Assembly (NCBI RefSeq): GCF_000719285.1
Contig: NZ_JOFS01000011.1
Location: 170,166-234,165 of the forward strand
Origin: Streptomyces bicolor
Lineage (GTDB): Bacteria; Actinomycetota; Actinomycetes; Streptomycetales; Streptomycetaceae
DNA length: 64,000 nucleotides
Reading direction: 5' to 3'
Positions within the stretch are counted from its first letter, which is position 1, and each line of letters starts with the position of its first letter. The position numbers and the translations under genes were made by a program. Positions 58,141-64,000 of the stretch are shown in pieces. The notes below the pieces were generated by a model that worked only from the letters and a program-made list of their open reading frames with translations, was not told where the DNA came from and searched no databases.

Positions 58141-59661
58141 CTACCACTTACCCGGCGCGTAGTCCTTCAGGAAGACCCCGTACACATCCTCCCCAGCCTC
58201 ACCCCGCACGACCGGGTCGTATACGCGAGCCGCCCCGTCCACCAGGTCCAGCGGAGCGTGGAACCCTTCCTCGGCAAGCCGCAGCTTGTCGTAGTGCGGC
58301 CGCTCGTCCGTGATCCACCCGGTGTCGACCGAGGTCATCAGGATGCCGTCGGACTGGAACATCTCCTGCGCGCTGGTCCGCGTGACCATGTTCATCGCGG
58401 CCTTGGCGGCGTTCGTGTTGGGGTGCCCCGCGCCCTTGTAGCCGCGCCCGAAGACGCCCTCCATCGCCGAGACGTTCACGACGTACGCGCGTCCGCTCGC
58501 CGCCTTCTTCGCGGCCTCGGCCATGGCCGGCCGGAGCTTGCTGATCAGGATGAACGGCGAGGTGTAGTTGCAGAGCTGGGTCTCCAGCAGCTCGACCGGG
58601 GAGATCTGGTCGATGGTCTGCACCCAGGTGTTGGTGTCGACGACGTCGGGAACGAGGCCGCCCGCGTCGATCGCGGTGCCGTCGAGGTGCCGCTCGACGC
58701 TGGCGTTGCCCGCGACCAGGGCGAGGTCGGCGACCTTCTGGGCGTCGAGGCCGCTGGTGCCGAGCGGCAGTGCCGCGAGGCCGTCGACCGCGCCGGAGTT
58801 GAAGGCGCCGATGACGTGGTGGGCGGGGAGTTCCCCGGCGGGCAGCGGGGCGCTCTCGCCCTCGACCAGGGCGGCGTAGGCGGAGGGCAGGCGCCGTACC
58901 GTCTGCGTCGCGTTGTTGACGAGGACGTCGAGCGGGCCCGCCTCGGCGACCTGGTCGGCGAGGGCCACGGCCTGCGCCGGGTCGCGCAGGTCGATGCCGA
59001 CGACCTCCAGGCGGTGCATCCAGTCCGCGGAGTCGTCCATGGCCTTGAAGCGGCGGATGGCGTCCTTGGGGAAGCGCGTGGTGATCGTCGTGTGCGCGCC
59101 GTCGCGCAGCAGCCTGAGCGCGATGTACATGCCGATCTTGGCGCGGCCGCCGGTGAGGAGGGCTCGCTTGCCGGTGAGGTCGGCGCGGGCGTCGCGCTTG
59201 TCGCGGTTCAGGCGGGCGCAGTCCGGACAGAGCTGGTGGTAGAAGAAGTCGACCTCGACGTAGCGGGTCTTGCAGGTGTAGCAGGAGCGCGGGCGCTGGA
59301 GTATCCCCGCGATCTTGCCGGCCTCGGTGACCGACGACGGGAGGATGCCCTCGGTCTCGTCGTCGATGCGCTGGGCGGAGCCGGTCGCCGTGGCCTCCGT
59401 GACCGCCTTGTCGTGCGCGGTCTTGGCGGCCCGGCGCTCCTGGCGGCGGCGCTGCTTGACGGTGCGGTAGATGCCGGCGGTGGCCCGGCGCACGGTGATC
59501 GCGTCGGGGTGGTCGACCTCCAGCTTGTCGAGCTCCTCGAGCACGCTGAGACAGACGGCGAGCCGCTCGGGGTCGATGCCGGGGCCGTATCCGACCTCGT
59601 CACCGGGCACGTGCACGACCTCGTCCGCGATCGCCGCCGAGCCGTCCTCTGTCACCGTCAT
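58141..59661 (-). CDS. Zinc-ribbon-containing SDR-fold protein with a disrupted active site
   Basis: 506 residues, about twice a classical SDR. Residues about 1-130 are helical and charged; a CxxC...CxxC zinc ribbon (SCYTCKTRYVEVD...QLCPDCARL) lies at about 145-170; an SDR Rossmann part follows (ALLTGGRAKIGMYIAL, DVLVNNATQTVR). The catalytic region is VNVSAMEGVFGRGYKGAG...NTNAAKAA: Ser and Lys are 22 apart instead of 17 and the residue four before Lys is Thr, not Tyr. It may therefore bind nucleotide without ordinary dehydrogenase activity, or use the Tyr in GRGYKG. ATG at 59661 is preferred to 59820. Confidence 0.83.
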   Translation of the reverse strand: MTVTEDGSAAIADEVVHVPGDEVGYGPGIDPERLAVCLSVLEELDKLEVDHPDAITVRRATAGIYRTVKQRRRQERRAAKTAHDKAVTEATATGSAQRIDDETEGILPSSVTEAGKIAGILQRPRSCYTCKTRYVEVDFFYHQLCPDCARLNRDKRDARADLTGKRALLTGGRAKIGMYIALRLLRDGAHTTITTRFPKDAIRRFKAMDDSADWMHRLEVVGIDLRDPAQAVALADQVAEAGPLDVLVNNATQTVRRLPSAYAALVEGESAPLPAGELPAHHVIGAFNSGAVDGLAALPLGTSGLDAQKVADLALVAGNASVERHLDGTAIDAGGLVPDVVDTNTWVQTIDQISPVELLETQLCNYTSPFILISKLRPAMAEAAKKAASGRAYVVNVSAMEGVFGRGYKGAGHPNTNAAKAAMNMVTRTSAQEMFQSDGILMTSVDTGWITDERPHYDKLRLAEEGFHAPLDLVDGAARVYDPVVRGEAGEDVYGVFLKDYAPGKW

Positions 59662-59816
59662 CGCCGCTGCCGTTCCCTGATCCACCGCGGCGCTCCGGTC
59701 GCGCCCGCTTTCGAACGGGGAATTGTACGGAGCGCCGGGCCACTCCTCCAAAACCCGTCCGCGAGTGAGCCGCACCGGCTGGAGCGCCCCGAGGGCGAAC
59801 GAGCCGAGAAGAGGGG

Positions 59817-61154
59817 TCAAGGAGCGCAGGCGGTGATGAGCGTCTCCACCTCCTCGGACACGGCCCTGGCGAGCACATCGAGGTCCGGCACCGCCTTGGC
59901 GTCGGCGACGAGGCCGTAGTGCACGCGGCCGCGGTACGTCGAGATCGCGATCGCCAGGGACTGGCCGCGGGCCAGCGGGGCGAAGGGGTAGACCTCGGTG
60001 ACCTGGTGGCCGCCGAGCTTCAGGGCGACGCCGGGCAGCGGCACGCTGGTGACCAGGATGTCGAACCAGAGCCGGGCGGCCCCGCCGACCAGCGGTCCGC
60101 CGAGGCGGTGGCCGAGCGCCGGGACATGGTCGGCGAGCAGGGCGACGGCACCCGCGCCCCGGTTGGGGCCGAGGTCCTTGTTGCGGTCCATGGCGGTGCG
60201 GACCGTGGCGAGGCGGCGCAGCGGGTCGGGGTCGTCGACAGGGAGCCGTATCAAGTAACCCGACAGCCGGTTGCCCTGAGGGTGCGCGGTGCGCGGGCGG
60301 CGCTTGGAGACGGGGATCAGGGCGCGCGGTGCGACACCTTCGCTACCGTCGCCGCGTTCGTCGAGCCAGCGGCGCAGGGCGCCGGCGACGACCGCGATGA
60401 GGACGTCGTTGACCGTGCCGCCGACGGCCTTGCGGACCACGTGAACGTCGTCGATGTCGACGACGACTCCGGCGGTACGGCGGGTGCCGCTCGGCTCGGC
60501 GGTCAGCGCGTCCGAGGAGCGCATCCCGAGGGTCGACACAGCGACCGAGGCGCCGATGTCGAGGGCCCGGCCCACGTCGGACAGGGCGCCGCGCACCAGT
60601 CCCGGCAGCCTGCGCACATCGGGCAGGCGGCCGTGCGAGGGCTCTTGGGGGCGGGGTTTGCGGGCGGGCATGTCCATGGGGTCCAGGACGGCGGCGGCGA
60701 GCGTCAGCGCGCGCAGTCCGTCCGCCAGGGCGTGGTGGAACTTGAACAGCACCGCGAACGACACTCCGTCCTCGCCCGGCAGCACATGCGCCTCCCACGG
60801 CGGCCGGCCGCGCTCCAGCGGGCGCTCCATGAGCCGGCCCGCCGTCGCCTGGAAGTCGGCGGTCGGGGCGTGCAGCCGGACATGGTCGAGGGGGTCGAAG
60901 TCCGGAGCGGGCTCGCGGGCGGCGCCGCCGAAGGAGAACGGCTGGAGCAGTCCGCGCGGCTGCCATGCGTCCCGGATGCGCATCCGCAGCCCCGGAACGG
61001 CTGCGGCGCGCGCGGCGAGCAGGTCGGCCGCGTGGGCTCCCGCGGTGGGCGAGTGCGCCGTGAACACGCCGAGCGCGCCCAGGTGCATGGGGTGTTCGGC
61101 GGACTCGATGTTCCAGAACGCCAGGTCGAGAGGTGCGAGCAGGTCAGAAGTCAA
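59817..61154 (-). CDS. Wax ester synthase/diacylglycerol acyltransferase (WS/DGAT)
   Basis: Makes triacylglycerol or wax ester from acyl-CoA, giving storage lipid. 445 residues, the family's usual size. The acyltransferase motif HHxxxDG is KFHHALADGLRAL (about 137-149); DVVLNLAV-like second motif is present as TVNDVLIAVVAGALRRWL, and MHLGALGVF at the N-terminus is typical. The start appears to be TTG at 61154 (MTSDLLAPLDLAFW), preceded by GAGGCAAG, since family members begin in just this way. Separate from the zinc-ribbon SDR gene by 155 bases. Confidence 0.9.
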   Translation of the reverse strand: MTSDLLAPLDLAFWNIESAEHPMHLGALGVFTAHSPTAGAHAADLLAARAAAVPGLRMRIRDAWQPRGLLQPFSFGGAAREPAPDFDPLDHVRLHAPTADFQATAGRLMERPLERGRPPWEAHVLPGEDGVSFAVLFKFHHALADGLRALTLAAAVLDPMDMPARKPRPQEPSHGRLPDVRRLPGLVRGALSDVGRALDIGASVAVSTLGMRSSDALTAEPSGTRRTAGVVVDIDDVHVVRKAVGGTVNDVLIAVVAGALRRWLDERGDGSEGVAPRALIPVSKRRPRTAHPQGNRLSGYLIRLPVDDPDPLRRLATVRTAMDRNKDLGPNRGAGAVALLADHVPALGHRLGGPLVGGAARLWFDILVTSVPLPGVALKLGGHQVTEVYPFAPLARGQSLAIAISTYRGRVHYGLVADAKAVPDLDVLARAVSEEVETLITACAP

Positions 61155-61253
61155 TGGCTTGCCTCGCGTCGACGAAGGGTGGATCAGCAGTCAATCGCCC
61201 TTGGCTGATTACGGTCAAGTACGATCAAGCTACGCACAGTTAACAGCAGATTA

Positions 61254-61283
61254 AGTCCCGCCCCGTGCGAAAGGGGCGGGACT
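61254..61283. terminator. Hairpin terminator after the TetR gene
   Basis: AGTCCCGCCCC (61254-61264) pairs exactly with GGGGCGGGACT (61273-61283) over an eight-base loop. It is about 100 bases after the tetR stop and separates that gene from the WS/DGAT gene. Confidence 0.75.
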
Positions 61284-61379
61284 CATGGTGCATATGAGGT
61301 CACTCCAACACAGGTTGCGGCGCCGGGCATCCTGCGGGAGTCACCCGGGAGGCGTCACGAATGAGCGCCGGAAGTCGGC

Positions 61380-61988
61380 TCACCACTTCCCCGCGGAGCC
61401 CTCCCCTGCGACCAGGAGGGCTCGCGCCTGCTCGCGGGCCTGGCCGATGGGGTCCGGGAAGATGTTCAGGCCGTGGGCGACGAGCGCTCCTTCGTGGAGC
61501 AGCATGAGCGTCCGGCCCAGATGATCGGCCGCGTCCGGGGCGATGTCCCGGGCCAGGTCGGTGAACAGGGCGAGCATGTACTGCTTCTGCCCGGTGATGA
61601 TCGGGTGGGCCGGGTGGGACGGATCGCTGATCTCGGCGTGGGCGTTGACCATGCTGCACCCCTTGGGGCTGTTCTGCGCCGACCACGCGCGTGAGGCGTC
61701 GAAGACGGCCAGGACGCGGGCCAACGGTGCCGGCTGTGCGGCGTCGAGGTACTGGGCGAGAAAGGCCCGCCAGCGTTCATCACGATCCGCGAGGTACTCC
61801 ACGACGATCCGCTCCTTGGAGCCGTACCGGTCGTAGAGGGTCTTCTTCGTCACCCCGGCCTCGGCGGCGATCAGGTCCACCCCGACGGCATGGATGCCGC
61901 GCTCGTAGAACAGCCTGGCGGCAGCCTCCAGAACGCGCCGGGCGCCAGGCGTCATCGTGATCCGTCGCGAGCCCTCGCTTGTCCCCAT
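61380..61988 (-). CDS. TetR-family regulator
   Basis: 202 residues. HTH at about 32-55 (GVDLIAAEAGVTKKTLYDRYGSKE). The C-terminal domain has GCSMVNAHAEISDPSHPAH and LMLLHEGALVAHG, with Cys in GCSM, which is common in one drug- or aldehyde-sensing TetR group. ATG at 61988 has little leader and may be leaderless. Divergent from an EamA exporter gene; two matched palindromes lie between, so it most likely represses that gene and itself. Confidence 0.9.
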   Translation of the reverse strand: MGTSEGSRRITMTPGARRVLEAAARLFYERGIHAVGVDLIAAEAGVTKKTLYDRYGSKERIVVEYLADRDERWRAFLAQYLDAAQPAPLARVLAVFDASRAWSAQNSPKGCSMVNAHAEISDPSHPAHPIITGQKQYMLALFTDLARDIAPDAADHLGRTLMLLHEGALVAHGLNIFPDPIGQAREQARALLVAGEGSAGKW

Positions 61989-61998
61989 ACCCCGGGAG

Positions 61999-62043
61999 TA
62001 TACCGATCTGTATAGTGGGAGGAGTGGTATACCGACCTGTTTA
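61999..62043. promoter_or_regulatory. Twin TetR operators before the EamA gene
   Basis: TATACCGATCTGTATA (61999-62014) has perfect TATAC/GTATA arms. TATACCGACCTGTTTA (62028-62043) matches it at 14 of 16 positions. The two are 29 bases apart in the 75-base divergent gap. Confidence 0.7.
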
Positions 62044-62063
62044 GTCGACGGGAGGGATGAGGC

Positions 62064-62972
62064 GTGAACCTCCTGCTCTCGATCGCCTTCGTACTCTGCT
62101 GGAGTTCCGGTTTCATCGGGGCCAAGCTCGGCGCGGGCAGCGCGTCCGCGGTGACGATCCTGATGTGGCGGTTCCTGCCGCTGGCCGTCGTCCTGATCGG
62201 GGTGGCCATCGCTTGCGGAACGTCGTGGCGGGGTCTCACGGTGCGGGATGTGGCCCGGCAGGTCGTGATCGGCGTGCTGTCGCAGAGCGGCTACCTGCTC
62301 ACCGTCTACTACGCGATCCAGCTCGGTGTCTCCAGCGGCACCACAGCCCTGATCGACGGCGTCCAGCCCCTCGTCGCCGGTGCGCTTGCCGGCCCCTTGT
62401 TGCATCAGTGCGTCTCGCGCAAGCAGTGGCTGGGTCTGTGCCTGGGAGTGAGCGGCGTCGCCGTCGTCACCATGGCCGATGCGGCGGCCGGTACCGGGGC
62501 GGCGTGGTGGGCCTATCTCATCCCCTTCCTGGGGATGTTCGCGCTGGTGGCGGCGACGTTTGTCGAGAGCTGCTCCCGCGCGCGGGTCTCGCCCACGGTG
62601 TCCATGACCGTCCACTGCGCGACCAGTGCGGTCGTCTTCACGGCACTCGCCGTGAGCGCCGGAGCGGCGATACCGCCCGGCGAGCTGTCGTTCTGGACCG
62701 CGATCACCTGGCTCGTGGCCCTGTCGACGTTCGGCGGATACGGACTGTACTGGCTCATCCTGCGGCGCTCCGGGGTGACCAAGGTCAACACGCTCATGTT
62801 CCTCATGGCTCCGGTCACCGCCGTCTGGGGAGCCCTCATGTTCGGAGAACCGTTCGGCCCGAGCACCGCCATCGGCCTGGCCGTCGGCCTGGCGGCGGTC
62901 GTCATCGTCCATCGCGGCGACACCTCGGTTCGCCCCGCACCGGTCAATAGGCCGGGCGCCAACCGTAATTGA
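62064..62972 (+). CDS. EamA/DMT-family transporter
   Basis: 302 residues with ten hydrophobic helices in two EamA repeats (about 1-135 and 145-290): LLLSIAFVLCWSSGFIGAKLG opens the first, and FLMAPVTAVWGALMFGEPFG ends the second. Exports small metabolites or drugs; substrate unknown. GTG at 62064 follows GGGAGGGATGAG. Controlled, in all likelihood, by the divergent TetR protein. Confidence 0.91.
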   Translation: MNLLLSIAFVLCWSSGFIGAKLGAGSASAVTILMWRFLPLAVVLIGVAIACGTSWRGLTVRDVARQVVIGVLSQSGYLLTVYYAIQLGVSSGTTALIDGVQPLVAGALAGPLLHQCVSRKQWLGLCLGVSGVAVVTMADAAAGTGAAWWAYLIPFLGMFALVAATFVESCSRARVSPTVSMTVHCATSAVVFTALAVSAGAAIPPGELSFWTAITWLVALSTFGGYGLYWLILRRSGVTKVNTLMFLMAPVTAVWGALMFGEPFGPSTAIGLAVGLAAVVIVHRGDTSVRPAPVNRPGANRN

Positions 62973-63129
62973 CGGTAAATCAGTTGCCGAATCAAGTACA
63001 ACTTTGCGAGTTCTTGGTGTAGCTCGGCCGTCGATTACGTGAGCCTCGTGGGCACCAGGCGGTGACTCCGAGCCCAGCGACAACACGGGCCGGTCATCGT
63101 CCCCCCACGTACGGCGAGAGGCAACAGAC

Positions 63130-63801
63130 ATGACGAGGGACCGCGCACTGCGGTACGGCGGCCGCACCCTGGTGCTGGCGACGACGGCGTTCGGGATGAT
63201 CGCGGCGGCCGTGCCGGCTGTGGCCGAGGAGCAGCCCACCACGGAGCAGATCATGGCCGACTGCGCTTCCGGGGAAGGCAAGTGCAGCTTCAACTCCCCG
63301 GAGATCGGAGAGGCTTATCTCGGTGAGCCCCGCCAGGTCTCCGAACTGCTCTACAACTGCACCTCCTCCCCCGCCTCCCAGTCGATGTCGTGGGCCGACA
63401 CCGTGGGCTCCTCCCACTCGGTGGGCGGATCGGTCACCGTCGGCGGCGGCATCGAAGGGATCATCACCGCCAGTGTCACCGCGACGTACAACTACACGTG
63501 GCAGAGCTCCCACACGGAGACGAGCTCCTTCACCGTGAGCGTCCAGCCGGGAGAAGTGGGCTGGATCTCCCGCGCCCAGGTGATGCAGCGGATAACCGGC
63601 ACGTGGCAGACCCACTACGACGACCCCAAGTGGGGCCACTACTACTGGTTCGTACCCGACGTGATCACCGGCCCCGCCCCGAACGGCACGGACGGCAAGC
63701 ACAGCGCGGTCGTGGTCAAGTCCCGCAAGATGACGGCCGACGAGAAGAAGCTCTGCTCCACCGGCTCCACCCGGGGCGAGGTCTTCACCCGCGGCGGCTG
63801 A
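63130..63801 (+). CDS. Exported protein resembling aerolysin/ETX-MTX2 beta-pore formers
   Basis: 223 residues. Signal peptide to about AVAEEQ (residue 36). The mature part has a cysteine pair (ADCASGEGKCSF) and then a long stretch rich in alternating Ser/Thr and hydrophobic residues (SMSWADTVGSSHSVGGSVTV, GIEGIITASVTATYNYTW, SSHTETSSFTVSVQPGEVGW). Such a pattern, with a hydrophobic turn between two amphipathic strands, is that of the membrane-inserting hairpin in ETX/MTX2 and aerolysin-like toxins. The fold call is from pattern only; no search was possible. A non-toxic beta-rich secreted protein remains possible. ATG at 63130 after GAGAGGCAACAG. Confidence 0.72.
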   Translation: MTRDRALRYGGRTLVLATTAFGMIAAAVPAVAEEQPTTEQIMADCASGEGKCSFNSPEIGEAYLGEPRQVSELLYNCTSSPASQSMSWADTVGSSHSVGGSVTVGGGIEGIITASVTATYNYTWQSSHTETSSFTVSVQPGEVGWISRAQVMQRITGTWQTHYDDPKWGHYYWFVPDVITGPAPNGTDGKHSAVVVKSRKMTADEKKLCSTGSTRGEVFTRGG

Positions 63802-63807
63802 CGCAGT

Positions 63808-63838
63808 GGCCCGCCGCTCTCGGCCGGGGCGGCGGGCC
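63808..63838 (+). terminator. Hairpin terminator after the ETX-like gene
   Basis: GGCCCGCCGC (63808-63817) pairs exactly with GCGGCGGGCC (63829-63838); it begins seven bases after the stop codon. Confidence 0.8.
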
Positions 63839-63861
63839 CGACCGCGCGCACCTGGCCGTCA

Positions 63862-64000
63862 GAGGCCTAGGGCCCTGTCGTCAAATTCCCGTCGTCCGCC
63901 TGAAGGGCGGGCCCGGCGGCGTCTGGTGCGTGCGATCGCAAGGCGCCGGAGCGCCCTCGATGGGGGTGCCCCCGCGCGAGCCGAGCGAAGCTCGGTTCGA
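63862..64000. repeat. Edge of a dispersed repeat or insertion-sequence relic, cut by the window end
   Basis: From GGCCTAGGGCCCTGTCGTC onward the sequence is unlike the preceding intergenic DNA. It contains CTAG directly before GGCCCTGTCGTCAAATTC, which resembles ends of IS5-family elements of Streptomyces, and later GGGGGTGCCCCC and the hairpin CCGAGCGAAGCTCGG, parts of a repeat common in the genus. No transposase is visible before the window stops. Identification is from memory. Confidence 0.45.

Noticed and set aside
1-64000. tRNA, rRNA, CRISPR arrays or a complete prophage
   Set aside because: No cloverleaf-like tRNA, rRNA segment, regularly spaced repeat array or phage structural gene was recognised on reading both strands, although short RNAs could be missed by eye.

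Overview
The window is high-GC actinobacterial chromosome, almost certainly Streptomyces. The signs are the strong G/C bias at third codon positions, many GTG/TTG starts with purine-rich ribosome sites, GTGA/ATGA stop-start overlaps, hairpin terminators without U-tracts, and several families typical of the genus (S-adenosyl methyltransferase DUF574, RmdA-type GGDEF-EAL protein, class F sortase, DUF6777 lipoprotein, SpoIIE phosphatase). From memory, the left edge matches the gene order around SCO0922-SCO0932 of S. coelicolor; this was not checked by search.

Region 1 (1-10.7 kb) holds a second-type succinate dehydrogenase/fumarate reductase (sdhC-sdhA, running off the left edge) opposite a LysR regulator, a coupled methyltransferase-rmdA pair for c-di-GMP turnover, an electron-carrier-like lipoprotein, and a cell-surface block: a proline/threonine-rich exported protein, a DUF4239 membrane protein, two small exported proteins with C-terminal anchors, and a class F sortase. 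Region 2 (10.7-27.3 kb) is general actinobacterial content: an ECF sigma factor with a SnoaL-like tail, a polysaccharide deacetylase, the LysX lysyl-PG synthase/lysyl-tRNA synthetase fusion, a USP, a MarR/hydrolase divergent pair with two operators, CapA, an ECF sigma/unknown/anti-sigma trio, an Fpg-type glycosylase, a PAS-GAF-SpoIIE phosphatase, a DUF6777 lipoprotein and a lipase-maturation-factor-like protein.

Region 3 (27.3-52.5 kb) is the most striking. It looks like a complex-glycan utilisation supercluster. One minus-strand operon encodes a ribose-type ABC importer followed by a non-phosphorylating L-fucose pathway (L-fuconate dehydratase, SDR, aldo/keto reductase, mutarotase, lactonase), opposite a GntR/FCD regulator with clear operators. 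A second block encodes a CUT1 sugar ABC importer, a GH5_18-like beta-mannosidase, a GH85 endo-beta-N-acetylglucosaminidase and a GH38 alpha-mannosidase, opposite a LacI regulator with 24-bp-phased operator repeats. A third block encodes a GH20 enzyme of lacto-N-biosidase type and a GH29 alpha-L-fucosidase. Together they could release N-glycans from glycoprotein, trim them, import the pieces and burn the mannose, GlcNAc and fucose.

Region 4 (52.5-64 kb) holds an amidase, a GDSL hydrolase with TetR regulator, a 57-residue protein of unknown function in an otherwise empty 880-base gap, a degenerate HD-domain protein, two SDRs (one with a zinc-ribbon and a disrupted active site), a wax-ester synthase/DGAT, a TetR/EamA exporter pair with twin operators, an exported protein resembling aerolysin/ETX-type beta-pore formers, and a dispersed repeat or insertion-sequence edge at the right end.
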